A DNA stretch of 64,000 nt from assembly GCA_000720375.1 (NCBI GenBank), contig JOAA01000009.1, forward strand, positions 186,001-250,000, written 5' to 3'. Below are positions 41,686 to 50,476 of the stretch, piece after piece. How positions within the stretch are numbered: the first letter of the stretch is position 1; each line of letters starts with the position of its first letter. The position numbers and the translations under genes are program-made. Under the pieces are notes generated by a model. The model searched no databases. It was not told the origin of the DNA and saw only the letters and a program-made list of their open reading frames with translations. The stretch comes from Rhodococcus rhodnii. GTDB taxonomy: Bacteria; Actinomycetota; Actinomycetes; Mycobacteriales; Pseudonocardiaceae.

Positions 41686-42633
41686 ATGTATCGACGCCGT
41701 CCAACCGGTGCACCAGCGCGAATCGGAATCGCGGACATAGAGGGCGTTGAGCGCACGGTCCGGGAGCTCAGAGTGTTGGATTACCAGTACGGCGGCGGCA
41801 GCTGCCACCGTGCCGTGCTGACGCGGCTGCCGATGGCGCGGGCGTTGTTGGCGGCGACGGTGCCAGTCCGGTTGACACGCCGGGTCGACACCGCGGTGGC
41901 GGACATGCACAACTTGGCCGGATGGACCTTGTTTGACAATGGGTCAATTACTGAGGCGCTGCATCACTTCACCATCGCATTGGACCTCGCGACGCGCGCG
42001 GGCGACAAAGCCATGGCCGCGAACATCAGATATCGGATAGGCCGCGTTCACCTGCACTACAACTCGCCCGGGCACGCGCTGACGGAGTTCGAACGGGGCC
42101 GCATCGAGGCGCACGCGTCCAACAGTCTGCTCGCCGCCGCCATTTTGTCGGCCAACCAAGCGTGGGCGTTCGCCAAACTCGGGCGGGCCGAGGAGGCGAT
42201 CGCGGCGCTGGCGATGATGCGCAACGAGTTCGAAGCGTCGGATCGCAGCGACGTCCCCAGTTGGGCGGCGTTCTTCACGGAGACCGAGCTGTCCGCGATG
42301 AGCGGGTCTGTCCACACCGACCTCGCCCGGTTCGTGGACGTCCGGTACGCGAAGCGAGCCGTGCCCGAGTTGGCGACGGCGATCGGCTCATACGGCGATG
42401 GGATGGCCCGGAGCCGGGCGTTCTGCCTGATCTCCTTGGCGGTCAACCAGCTGCTGCTGCACGACGTCGACGCCGCGGTGGACATCGGTCGCGATGCCCT
42501 CGTGCACGGCCGCTCGGTCAAGTCGTCACGGCTACGGGATCGCTTGCGTCCCTTGGAGAACGAGGCGCGCAAGTGGTGCGGCGCGGACGAGCTGACCGAG
42601 GAGATCCGGACCATGCTGCCGGCGGCTTCATAG
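41686..42633 (+). CDS. TPR protein resembling the C-terminus of an XRE-type regulator
   Basis: About 315 residues. GGAGGTG just upstream decides ATG 41686. The opening Y-R-R-R-P-T-G-A-P-A-R-I-G-I-A-D-I-E and the TPR-like bulk (N-I-R-Y-R-I-G-R-V-H-L-H, S-A-N-Q-A-W-A-F-A-K-L-G-R-A) match the C-terminal part of a common actinobacterial HTH-TPR regulator family. The usual N-terminal HTH is missing, and none is visible upstream in any frame. It may be a truncated gene or a stand-alone TPR sensor. The 3' end overlaps the next, convergent gene by 6 bp. Confidence 0.72.
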   Translation: MYRRRPTGAPARIGIADIEGVERTVRELRVLDYQYGGGSCHRAVLTRLPMARALLAATVPVRLTRRVDTAVADMHNLAGWTLFDNGSITEALHHFTIALDLATRAGDKAMAANIRYRIGRVHLHYNSPGHALTEFERGRIEAHASNSLLAAAILSANQAWAFAKLGRAEEAIAALAMMRNEFEASDRSDVPSWAAFFTETELSAMSGSVHTDLARFVDVRYAKRAVPELATAIGSYGDGMARSRAFCLISLAVNQLLLHDVDAAVDIGRDALVHGRSVKSSRLRDRLRPLENEARKWCGADELTEEIRTMLPAAS

Positions 42634-43371
42634 CAGGCTGCTGCGCTCGTCGCCCCAGATCGACGACGGGTCCACGTACGGCCGCAGAGCGGCGACGAGT
42701 TCGGCGTCGCCGTGGCCGTTGAGCGCGTCAGACGCGATGCGGCGAGCCACGCCCGCGAGGAAGTCGGCGATCTGCACGCGCGCGTCGTCGCGGGAATCGA
42801 CGAACGTCATGTCCGCCAGCCGGTCGCCGAGGGTTCGTTTGATCAGGGCGACTCGGTCGTCGGTCAGCAGGTTCTGCCGATCGTGGACGATCGTGACGGG
42901 CTTGTCCGTGCCCCACAGGTGCACCGCTCGCACAATGGCGGGCACATGCAAGTCGAGGTGCTCGCGATGCTCAGCGCGAAGGACAACGTTGTACGCGGCG
43001 AGCACCGCGCGACTCGAGCGGTAGATCGTGGCCGTGTCCTTGTCCGGCTCGAGCAGTTCCACCACCTTGTGCGCGACGAAGAACGCTTTCTCGGTGAGGT
43101 GCACGGCCGCGTGACCCAGGAGCGGGCCGTCGGCGCTGAGCAGCCAGAGCAACACGGCGCGGTGTTTTTCACGCAGCAAGTGGTTGGCTTTGTACTCCAG
43201 CGCGGGCGAGCGTATTCGCTCCCGTAACCGCAGAATGCAGTCCTGTGCCGACGAGATCGGGAGCAGCACGCTGGCATGGGCGAACACGTCGGTTATCGCG
43301 TCTATGAGATTGCTGCCTTCCGAGCCCGACTCATCGCACGCGACCTCGACGGATAACCCATTCGTGCGCAT
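42628..43371 (-). CDS. DUF3800-like protein
   Basis: 247 residues. The N-terminal V-A-C-D-E-S-G-S-E-G, central V-T-I-V-H-D-R-Q-N and late A-R-V-Q-I-A-D-F-L-A-G-V-A-R-R match the DUF3800 layout (D-E-S-G ... D ... I-Q-x-A-D), thought to be RNase-H-like. Function is unknown; homologues occur near mobile and defence genes, but no such genes are adjacent here. No signal peptide. Confidence 0.75.
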   Translation of the reverse strand: MRTNGLSVEVACDESGSEGSNLIDAITDVFAHASVLLPISSAQDCILRLRERIRSPALEYKANHLLREKHRAVLLWLLSADGPLLGHAAVHLTEKAFFVAHKVVELLEPDKDTATIYRSSRAVLAAYNVVLRAEHREHLDLHVPAIVRAVHLWGTDKPVTIVHDRQNLLTDDRVALIKRTLGDRLADMTFVDSRDDARVQIADFLAGVARRIASDALNGHGDAELVAALRPYVDPSSIWGDERSSLL

Positions 43372-43449
43372 AGTGCCTCAACATTAGATGCGGACTGAGG
43401 AAGTGCAAGCTAGTATTCCGCCGTTACCTGGAGTAATCGGAGGAACGCT

Positions 43450-44586
43450 GTGCGGAGTGTGCTGGTTGCCCTGGTCGCGATGCTCCTGACAGCGCTTCCC
43501 GTGGCCGCCGCTCCGCAAAGACAAGTCCTCTACGACGGCGGCAGCAGCTATCCGCGGGTGATCCGGTTGGAGAATGGCCGCATTCTCGCCAGCATCACCA
43601 CGAATGACGGCTCGCAGGGCATGGGCGTCATCATGGCGAGCGAGAACGACGGCAAAACGTTCCGGCAGATCGCCACCATCCGGGATCCAGCGTCCGCCGA
43701 CGGCCACGGGATTTGCTGCTCGACGCTGTTCGAGTTGCCCTCGCCGGTCGGCGCCATGCCCAAAGGCACTGTGCTGTGGGTGAACACCACCGGATACACC
43801 GCGCCCGCGCAGACCAAGAAGACCAGGCAACGGATGTGGGCCAGCACCGACCGCGGCAACAGTTGGAAGTTCATGTCCGACATCGCGGTGGCTTCCAATG
43901 AGCACAACGCATGGGAGCCAAGCCTTTCCGTCGCCAAGGACGGCAGCCTCGTCGCGTTCTACTCCGACGAGACCGACAAGGTCAAACACGACCAGAAGCT
44001 GGTCCAGGTCCGCACGGTCGATGGTCTGAAGTGGACGGACTACAAGGAGACCGTGGTCAGCGACGCGTGGAACGTGCGGCCCGGCATGATCAACGCGATC
44101 ACGCTGCCCGACGGCAGCTACTTCATGACCTACGAGGTCTGCAACAACGACAAGGTCCACCTGTGCAGCGCGTACTTCCGCAGGTCGGCCGACGGCTGGG
44201 ACTTCGGCAATCCCCGCGACCTCGGCACGCTGGTCAAAACGGCCGACGGCAAACAAGGACGGCACACCCCAGTACCGGCATGGAGCCCTGGCCCCGGCCC
44301 GAACGGAACGATCCTGCTGATCACCGAGATGCTCGTGCACAACGGCGGCAAGATCGCCGAAGGCAACGGCGGCACGATACTGGCGAACGACAACCTCGGC
44401 GAGGGCCCGTGGTACGAGATCCCGGCGCCGATCCACGTCGCCGGGGTGGACAACGAGGGCTGCCGGAATTTCAGCCCCGGTCTGCTGCCGTCGAAGGACG
44501 GCAAGTCGGTGCTCGAGGTGACCACCGACTATGACCAGTCGATCTGCAAGACCTACTACGCCACGGGCCCGCTCAGCAAGACGTGA
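43450..44586 (+). CDS. Secreted sialidase-fold (BNR-repeat) glycoside hydrolase-like protein
   Basis: 378 residues with a signal peptide (V-R-S-V-L-V-A-L-V-A-M-L-L-T-A-L-P-V-A-A-A). Asp-box motifs S-E-N-D-G-K-T-F and S-T-D-R-G-N-S-W mark a six-bladed sialidase fold. Sialidase, exo-arabinanase (GH93) and related enzymes share this fold; I cannot choose among them. Five Cys residues in the mature part suggest disulphides. Monocistronic. Confidence 0.82.
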   Translation: MRSVLVALVAMLLTALPVAAAPQRQVLYDGGSSYPRVIRLENGRILASITTNDGSQGMGVIMASENDGKTFRQIATIRDPASADGHGICCSTLFELPSPVGAMPKGTVLWVNTTGYTAPAQTKKTRQRMWASTDRGNSWKFMSDIAVASNEHNAWEPSLSVAKDGSLVAFYSDETDKVKHDQKLVQVRTVDGLKWTDYKETVVSDAWNVRPGMINAITLPDGSYFMTYEVCNNDKVHLCSAYFRRSADGWDFGNPRDLGTLVKTADGKQGRHTPVPAWSPGPGPNGTILLITEMLVHNGGKIAEGNGGTILANDNLGEGPWYEIPAPIHVAGVDNEGCRNFSPGLLPSKDGKSVLEVTTDYDQSICKTYYATGPLSKT

Positions 44587-44649
44587 ACCGTGGCCACCCC
44601 GGCTACGTATGTGCTGTGAAGGACGAGACAGCCGGGGAGGCGGAGCACG

Positions 44650-45042
44650 ATGGCGCAGCGACTGAACCCAGCCGCGCGGGATTCGGCGGTCAGCCGGGTC
44701 ACCATGATCACGACGGGCATGGTGGTGCTCGGTCTTGCCGGCACGGTCGGCCTCGGGTTCACCATTTCCGAGCAGGTGAAGGCGGAGAAAGCGGCGGAGG
44801 CGGCCGCGCAGGCCGTCGAAGAGGCGGCCCAGGTCGCCGAGGAGCAGCCGCCCCAGGAGCAGCTCCCGCAGGACCAGGTGCCGCAAGCCCAGGTCCCGCC
44901 GGCGCAGCAGCAGGACCAGGACGCCCAGACACCGGCCACCACGAAGCCGACGGCCCAAAAGCCGACGACGCAGAAGCCCGCACCGGCTCCGAAGCCCAAG
45001 CCGACCACCAAACCACCCGCGACCTCATCGGGTGGATCGTGA
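44650..45042 (+). CDS. Single-TM protein with Ala/Glu coiled coil and Pro-rich tail
   Basis: 130 residues: a short cytosolic N-terminus, one membrane helix (M-I-T-T-G-M-V-V-L-G-L-A-G-T-V-G-L-G), an Ala/Glu/Lys-rich helical stretch, then ~60 residues dominated by Pro, Gln, Lys and Thr. It resembles a wall-spanning anchor. It opens the redox operon, where homologous loci usually encode an FMN-binding carrier, but no FMN-bind motif is visible. Its stop overlaps the next start in a GTGA. Confidence 0.75.
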   Translation: MAQRLNPAARDSAVSRVTMITTGMVVLGLAGTVGLGFTISEQVKAEKAAEAAAQAVEEAAQVAEEQPPQEQLPQDQVPQAQVPPAQQQDQDAQTPATTKPTAQKPTTQKPAPAPKPKPTTKPPATSSGGS

Positions 45043-45281
45043 ACGCCGGAGTCAAGTTCGACGCCATCGGCACCACGGCGACCGTGTCGGGTGGGCGGGT
45101 TGCCGGTGGCTTGGTCGGGCAGTTCCTCAGCGCCGGGTGCGCTGTGGCTGCCGGGGCCAGGTTCGATGCCATCAGCCTGGCGGCCAATGTGCCGGGTGGG
45201 CGGGTGGCCAGTGGCCTGGTCCGGCGGTTTGTCGGTGCCGGGGGCGCTGAGCCGCTGGTGATCTCGGTGGGTGCGTCGTGA
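45039..45281 (+). CDS. 80-aa ORF made of two degenerate copies of the ApbE N-terminus
   Basis: Starts with V-N-A-G-V-K-F-D-A-I-G-T-T-A, identical to the start of the following ApbE, then repeats it in a weaker form as A-A-G-A-R-F-D-A-I-S-L-A-A. Each copy continues S/P-G-G-R-V-A-G/S-G-L-V. Both ends are GTGA overlaps with neighbours. The 5' ~40 bases recur almost exactly at the ApbE start 239 bp later, out of frame. It may be translated only to carry ribosomes to apbE, or be a duplication scar. Confidence 0.5.
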   Translation: MNAGVKFDAIGTTATVSGGRVAGGLVGQFLSAGCAVAAGARFDAISLAANVPGGRVASGLVRRFVGAGGAEPLVISVGAS

Positions 45282-46177
45282 ACGCCGGAGTCAAGTTCGA
45301 CGCCATCGGCACCACAGCCCACGTCCTGGTCACCGAACCGGACGTGCTGCCGGTCGCCGAGACGATCCTCCGCTGGTTCATCAAAGAACTCGACCAGGCC
45401 TGCAGCAGGTTCCGGGACGACTCCGCGCTGAGCCTGTTGAACCGCACGGGATCAGCGACGCATCCCTTGCTGGCCAAGGCGGTCAAGGTCGCCTTACGCG
45501 CGGCCGCGGACACAGACGGCCTCGTAGACCCTGCGCTCGGCTCGTACATGGTCACCTTGGGGTACGACCGGACCTTCGCCGAAGTCCCCCGTCGCGGGCC
45601 GACAGCTGTGGATGTCGACGCGCCGGTGAAGCAGGCGTGGCGCGACATCCGAGTCTCCGGCGACACGGTCACCGTCCCCAACGGAGTCAAAGTGGACCTT
45701 GGCGCGACCGCAAAGGCCTGGGCCGCCGACGTTGTCGCCGATCGTATCGCGGCGGAGACCGGGGCAGGCGTGCTGGTCAACCTCGGTGGCGACATCGCGG
45801 TCGCCGGACCGGCGCCCGAAGACGGCTGGAGTGTCCGGGTGACCGCGGATCACGCCAGCGACGAAGGCGGGCAGGTCGTCGCCATCGACTCTGGTGGCCT
45901 CGCGACGTCCAGTGTGACCGTTCGCGCGTGGCAACGCGGCGACACGCAACTGCACCACGTCCTCAACCCGATGACCGGTCTCCCGGCTTCCCGAATTTGG
46001 CGGTACGCAACGGTTTCCGCAATGACGTGCGTCGCCGCGAACACAGCTTCGACCGCCGCGCTCGTGCTCGGCGACCGTGCACCGAACTGGCTTGCCGCGC
46101 GCCGACTCCCTGCGCGCCTCGTGGCAACGGGTGGTGCCGTTACCACTGTGGCTGAGTGGCCCGAGGAGGAGTCATGA
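45278..46177 (+). CDS. apbE: FAD:protein FMN transferase
   Basis: 299 residues, cytosolic as far as seen. Motifs: D-P-A-L-G-S-Y-M-V-T-L-G-Y-D-R, V-D-L-G-A-T-A-K-A-W-A-A-D, V-L-V-N-L-G-G-D, L-H-H-V-L-N-P-M-T-G-L-P and C-V-A-A-N-T-A-S-T-A-A. The last has Asn where the usual Mg-ligand Asp stands. It attaches FMN by a phosphoester to Ser/Thr of an acceptor protein. The GTG overlaps the previous stop, and its own stop overlaps the membrane haem protein start. Confidence 0.9.
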   Translation: MNAGVKFDAIGTTAHVLVTEPDVLPVAETILRWFIKELDQACSRFRDDSALSLLNRTGSATHPLLAKAVKVALRAAADTDGLVDPALGSYMVTLGYDRTFAEVPRRGPTAVDVDAPVKQAWRDIRVSGDTVTVPNGVKVDLGATAKAWAADVVADRIAAETGAGVLVNLGGDIAVAGPAPEDGWSVRVTADHASDEGGQVVAIDSGGLATSSVTVRAWQRGDTQLHHVLNPMTGLPASRIWRYATVSAMTCVAANTASTAALVLGDRAPNWLAARRLPARLVATGGAVTTVAEWPEEES

Positions 46178-46713
46178 CGTTCCTGGGTGAGAGTACGTAC
46201 TGGTACCTGGCGAGAGGCAGTGGGCTGGTCTCGCTCGTTCTGTTCACGGTGGCGTTCTCGCTCGGCCTGCTCACCGCCGGCCGCGTCAGCTCACGGCGGT
46301 GGCCCCGGTTCGTGACGGAGTCGTTGCACCGCAACATCTCCATGGCTTCGCTGATCTTCCTGGCGATTCACGTCGCCTCGGTCGTGCTGGACACCTACGT
46401 CTCGATCGGGATCCTTGAGGTCTTCGTCCCGTTCATCGGCACGTACAAGCCGATGTACCTGGGGCTGGGGGCGATCGCGCTCGATCTGATCCTGGTTCTG
46501 GTGCTGACCGGTGTGCTGCGGACTCGGATGCCTTACCGGGCATGGCGGCTGATCCACTGGGCGGCCTACATCAGCTGGCCGGTCGCGGTGGTTCACACGA
46601 TCGGCATCGGCACGGACCAGCTCTGGTCGTTGATCACGATCGGCGCCAGCGTGGCCGTGGTGCTCGGATGCGGAAGCCTGCGTGTGGTCTCATTGCGGAG
46701 GCGGTCGCTGTGA
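46174..46713 (+). CDS. Ferric reductase-like/YedZ-like membrane cytochrome b
   Basis: 179 residues with five or six membrane helices. Four His residues within or at the ends of the helices (S-L-H-R-N-I-S, L-A-I-H-V-A-S, L-I-H-W-A-A-Y, V-V-H-T-I-G) could hold two b haems. It probably passes electrons across the membrane between the NuoF-like/ferredoxin side and an outer flavin carrier. ATGA overlap with apbE and GTGA overlap with the next gene. Confidence 0.88.
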   Translation: MTFLGESTYWYLARGSGLVSLVLFTVAFSLGLLTAGRVSSRRWPRFVTESLHRNISMASLIFLAIHVASVVLDTYVSIGILEVFVPFIGTYKPMYLGLGAIALDLILVLVLTGVLRTRMPYRAWRLIHWAAYISWPVAVVHTIGIGTDQLWSLITIGASVAVVLGCGSLRVVSLRRRSL

Positions 46714-47966
46714 GTGCACCCGCGCAACGGTATGACGGTCGTCCCCGTCTGCTGTCCAATCAGGCTCGTTCCATCACCGAGCACGCCAAAGCTGTCGGCG
46801 CGTTACCCACAAGCGTTGTCCCGCAACTGATCGACATGATCACCGCGTCGGGGCTCCGTGGCCGGGGCGGTGGGTGGTTTCCCAGTGGTCGCAAGATCGC
46901 GTCGGTCGCCGGTCGTGCGAACCCGTACGTCGTGGTGAACGGGATGGAAAGCGAACCGGCCGCGGGCAAGGACAAGCTGCTGCTGCGGCTCGCCCCGCAT
47001 CTCGTGCTCGACGGCGCCGAACTCGCCGCGCTCGCGTTGGACGCGGATCGCGTCACCGTGGCGGTACACCGCGATACAGGGCTCGCGCGCCACATGATGA
47101 ACGCGATCGCCGACCGTGTCGCGGCCGGTTGGGGCAAGGTCGAAATCGACGTCAGCGAGCCACCGAACTGGTACGTCTCCAGCGAATCGACCGCCGTGGC
47201 GAGCTTTGTCGGTGGGGGAGAGGCCAAGCCGAAGGCGGACTCGGCCCGGGTGTCCGGTGTGAACGGACGGCCGACGCTGGTGTCCAATGTGGAGACGTTC
47301 GCGCACATCGCGCTGATCGGGCGGTACGGTCCGAACTGGTTCCGGCAGGCGGGGACGGGCGATTCTCCCGGGACGGCGCTGTTCACGGTGAGTGGTGCGG
47401 TGCGGTCGCCTGGCGTGTACGAGCTGCCGGTCGGCATCACCGGCGAGACGATCCTGCGCGTCGCGAACGGGGTTCGTGAGCCGATCTCCGCGTTGTTGGT
47501 CGGCGGTTACGGTGGTGCTTGGATTCCACCGACCCAGCTGCACCGGCCGTTCTCGCCGGAAGGGCTTGAGCCGCTCGGCGCGTCGCTTGGCGCGGGGATT
47601 GTGGTTGCCTTGCCCGCCAGGACTTGCGGGTTGTTCGAGACGGTCCGGGTGGCCACGTGGATGGCCGAGCAGTCCGCGAAGCAATGCGGTCCGTGTTTTC
47701 GCGGGCTGCCCGCGATCGCCGAGGACTTCGCGCTGATCGCGCGGGAAGGTTCGCGTAAGGCCTATGAACGGCTTCGATTCCGGCTCGGGGTGATCAACGG
47801 CAGGGGAGCGTGCGCGCATCCCGATGGTGTCGTGAAGTTCGTCGACTCGGCGCTGAAGACGTTCGCATTGGACATCCGACGGCATCTGTCCGGGCAGCTG
47901 TGTCCTGGTGGGCCACGCGTCCTGCCCATCCCCGAACTGCCGAACGAAAGCGAGGGATGGCAGTGA
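46710..47966 (+). CDS. NuoF-like/SLBB NADH-FMN iron-sulfur protein
   Basis: 418 residues. R-G-R-G-G-G-W-F-P-S-G-R-K is the FMN/NADH loop of NuoF proteins, V-L-S-N-V-E-T-F-type N-V-E-T is present, and an SLBB region follows (V-S-G-A-V-R-S-P-G-V-Y-E-L-P-V-G). The cluster motif is K-Q-C-G-P-C-F-R-G with a later G-A-C-A-H-P, giving three of the four NuoF Cys. It likely oxidises NAD(P)H and feeds the ferredoxin and membrane cytochrome. Translationally coupled at both ends. Confidence 0.88.
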   Translation: MSAPAQRYDGRPRLLSNQARSITEHAKAVGALPTSVVPQLIDMITASGLRGRGGGWFPSGRKIASVAGRANPYVVVNGMESEPAAGKDKLLLRLAPHLVLDGAELAALALDADRVTVAVHRDTGLARHMMNAIADRVAAGWGKVEIDVSEPPNWYVSSESTAVASFVGGGEAKPKADSARVSGVNGRPTLVSNVETFAHIALIGRYGPNWFRQAGTGDSPGTALFTVSGAVRSPGVYELPVGITGETILRVANGVREPISALLVGGYGGAWIPPTQLHRPFSPEGLEPLGASLGAGIVVALPARTCGLFETVRVATWMAEQSAKQCGPCFRGLPAIAEDFALIAREGSRKAYERLRFRLGVINGRGACAHPDGVVKFVDSALKTFALDIRRHLSGQLCPGGPRVLPIPELPNESEGWQ

Positions 47967-48169
47967 CCGAACGGCTCAAAGTCGACATGATCGCCTGCGA
48001 CGGGCACGGTGTGTGCGCCGAGCTCGTGCCGGAGCTGATCGGTTTGGACGAGTGGGGCTACCCGATCCTCGCCAACGCACCTGTCCCGCAGGAGCTGCAC
48101 AAGCACGCGCGGAAAGCGGTCACGCTCTGCCCGAAGCTCGCCCTCAGCCTCGCCAGGACGAGGACATAG
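47963..48169 (+). CDS. Ferredoxin, single cluster ([3Fe-4S] or [4Fe-4S])
   Basis: 68 residues from a GTG overlapping the preceding stop (ATG 47957 is an alternative). Cluster motif C-D-G-H-G-V-C then ...T-L-C-P-K, i.e. C-x2-H-x2-C...C-P, as in small actinobacterial ferredoxins. It is the soluble electron carrier of this operon. Confidence 0.9.
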   Translation: MTERLKVDMIACDGHGVCAELVPELIGLDEWGYPILANAPVPQELHKHARKAVTLCPKLALSLARTRT

Positions 48170-48193
48170 CGTTCGGTTGATACGCTGCACCGC

Positions 48194-49195
48194 ATGGCGC
48201 CGAGTATCAAGGATGTCGCCGTCCGGGCGGGGGTCTCGATCGGCACGGTGTCCAATGTGCTCAACCGGCCGGACAAGGTGGCCGAGGCGACGCGCGACCA
48301 GGTGCTCGCCGCGATCGCGGAACTCGGGTTCGTCCGAAACTCCTCGGCGGCGCAGCTGCGGGCAGGCACCAGCCGGTCGCTCGGCCTGATCGTGCTGGAC
48401 ATGGCGAACCCCTTCTTCCACGACGTGGCCAAGGGCGTCGAAGACGTGGCCACCGAGCTCGGCTACGCCGTAGTGCTGTGCAACTCCGACGAGCAGGCAA
48501 CCCGCGAGGACCGGTACCTGCAGGTGCTCGAGGAGCAGCGAGTCAGGGGAGTGCTGATCACGCCGGTCGAGGTCAGCTCGGAACGCCTGGACGCGCTGCG
48601 CAGGCGCGGCACGCCGACCGTGCTGGTCGACCGGCACGACCCCAGGGCGAACTGCTGCTCGGTCGCGGTGGACGACGTGGCGGGTGGCGAACTCGCCGGC
48701 GGGCACCTGCTGGCGAAGGGCCACGAGCGGATCGCGTTCTTCACCGGGCCGTTGGCCATCCAGCAGTGCGCAGACCGTCTTGAGGGCTTACGCAACGTCG
48801 TTGCCGACTCGGGCCGCGATCCCGACATGGCGATCGACGTGATCGAACTACCCGCGCTGAAGGCCCGGATCTCCTACGAAGCCGCCCGCGACCTCTTCGA
48901 GCGGACGACGGACATCACCGCGGCCTTCTGCGCCAACGACTTGCTCGCGCTGGGCTTGTTACGCGCCGCGGTGAGCACTGGCCGTCGTGTCCCGCAGGAC
49001 ATCGCCATCCTGGGCTACGACGACATCGAATTCGCGGCCGACGCGGCCGTGCCCCTGTCGTCCATCCGGCAGCCAACTCTCCAAATTGGACGCAACGCGG
49101 CCCAGTTGCTGCTCGAGGAATGCGACAACCCGGACACGCACGCGCACCAGCAGGTGATGTTCAAGCCGGAACTCGTGGTCCGCGACTCAACGTGA
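48194..49195 (+). CDS. LacI-family transcriptional regulator
   Basis: 333 residues. N-terminal HTH and hinge I-K-D-V-A-V-R-A-G-V-S-I-G-T-V-S-N-V-L-N plus A-A-Q-L-R-A-G-T-S-R-S-L-G, followed by a periplasmic-binding-protein-like ligand domain (L-D-M-A-N-P-F-F, D-D-V-A-G-G, G-Y-D-D-I-E-F-A). A sugar ligand is expected. It follows the ferredoxin gene by 24 bp on the same strand, so it may be co-transcribed, but no sugar transporter is nearby. Confidence 0.93.
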   Translation: MAPSIKDVAVRAGVSIGTVSNVLNRPDKVAEATRDQVLAAIAELGFVRNSSAAQLRAGTSRSLGLIVLDMANPFFHDVAKGVEDVATELGYAVVLCNSDEQATREDRYLQVLEEQRVRGVLITPVEVSSERLDALRRRGTPTVLVDRHDPRANCCSVAVDDVAGGELAGGHLLAKGHERIAFFTGPLAIQQCADRLEGLRNVVADSGRDPDMAIDVIELPALKARISYEAARDLFERTTDITAAFCANDLLALGLLRAAVSTGRRVPQDIAILGYDDIEFAADAAVPLSSIRQPTLQIGRNAAQLLLEECDNPDTHAHQQVMFKPELVVRDST

Positions 49196-49278
49196 CGCTC
49201 GCCGCTGGCAGTGACCTGCGGAAATGCCGCGTCCGACCGAGGAGCGGCGCCCCAGCCACTGACTGGCCCAGAGCCTGC

Positions 49279-50199
49279 CTATGCCTGCTGATCGGTCGGC
49301 GTAGGCTCAGTAGGAACGAACCGCCGAGCAATGGCCACCGCGATCGCATCAACATCCGGCTCGCCATTGCGCTGGGACAACTCTTCCCGCAACGGCACCG
49401 CGATAGCCTCCGCGAGCTTCTGCACGGCCTCCTCAGGATTCGGCGGCGGAGGGAACGGCCGCGTGGCGGCTTCCCATGCGCCCATGTTCGCGCCGACCAG
49501 CCAGACCCACATCGGGTTCATCACCGACCAGTCGTGCAGCAGCGGCCGGTGTTGTTCCCACACCGCGTTGGCGACCCGGTTGATGTCGTCTTGTGTCAGT
49601 GGCATATCCGCTCCTGGAAGCTCGGTGAGGGACTCGTTCAGATCGACCTGGCCGCTGATGCCCGGCACTCCGCCCACCGAGGTGTACTGGTGGATGTTGG
49701 CCCGGCCGTTGTAGCGCAACGGATGCCTGCGACCGTCGTTGGGGCCGTACTGCGCTGCCCAGACGATGGTGTTCGGCACGCCGATGGTGTCCGCGTTGAT
49801 CCCGGTCAGCATGGACGTGTTCGCGTACAACGTGACCGACTGGAAGCCGTTGGCACGCAACTGGTTCAGAAACCGGAACGCGAAGTCGCGGGCCGCGGGC
49901 CCTGGCCGGTGCGGGTCTTCGAGGTCCAGTGCGGGTGGCAGGCCGGTCGCGTCCAGCCTGCGGACCTCGGCGGTGAGCACGTTCGCCTGTGCTTCGGGAC
50001 TCGGTGAGAGCTGGGCGTAGTGGTACAGCCCCACGGGAAGATCCACGCTTTGCGCGCCACGCACTTGCGCGTCAGCCCGGACGAGCGCGGGCCCGCCGCC
50101 GTCGCTGCCTTTGACGTACACGAACGAGACACCGCTGCCGCGCACGGCGTTCCAGTCGGTGACGGTCTGGTAGCGGTAGATGTCGATTCCAAGTGCCAT
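49279..50199 (-). CDS. GH25 lysozyme-like protein
   Basis: About 306 residues from ATG 50199, with GAGGTGAGG upstream. The TIM-barrel GH25 pattern is G-I-D-I-Y-R-Y-Q, V-S-F-V-Y-V-K-G-S-D-G, L-Y-H-Y-A-Q-L and A-L-D-L-E-D-P, with the catalytic Asp and Glu. There is no signal peptide, and a C-terminal ~90-residue extension includes H-D-W-S-V-M-N-P-M-W-V-W and a Pro-rich turn, similar to phage-type lysins. No prophage genes surround it. Confidence 0.85.
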   Translation of the reverse strand: MALGIDIYRYQTVTDWNAVRGSGVSFVYVKGSDGGGPALVRADAQVRGAQSVDLPVGLYHYAQLSPSPEAQANVLTAEVRRLDATGLPPALDLEDPHRPGPAARDFAFRFLNQLRANGFQSVTLYANTSMLTGINADTIGVPNTIVWAAQYGPNDGRRHPLRYNGRANIHQYTSVGGVPGISGQVDLNESLTELPGADMPLTQDDINRVANAVWEQHRPLLHDWSVMNPMWVWLVGANMGAWEAATRPFPPPPNPEEAVQKLAEAIAVPLREELSQRNGEPDVDAIAVAIARRFVPTEPTPTDQQA

Positions 50200-50476
50200 G
50201 GGCCTCACCTCGGGCCACCGGTTACCCCGAAGGCAGTCCGGTCAGTCGCTGATTCACACACCACTGTCGACGTAACACCGTTCGGCGCAGCCCGACAACA
50301 CCTATTCGGGTCCGCTATATCCGCTGAACGATGGCTGACCGTGGGTACATAGCGCCACGGTGACACGATTCAGGTCCCGGTGAGCGGGCAGGTGGCTTGT
50401 TTGTGCCATCCCCTGATCCCTAGTCTCGGGCGCACGCCGCACTCCTGTTGGGACGTAACAACCATGGAGGTTCGCG

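Noticed and set aside
44583..45038. Upstream extension of the 80-aa repeat ORF
   Set aside because: Gly/Arg/Pro-rich out-of-frame reading of the 130-aa protein gene; the GTG at 45039 with a GTGA overlap is the more sensible start.
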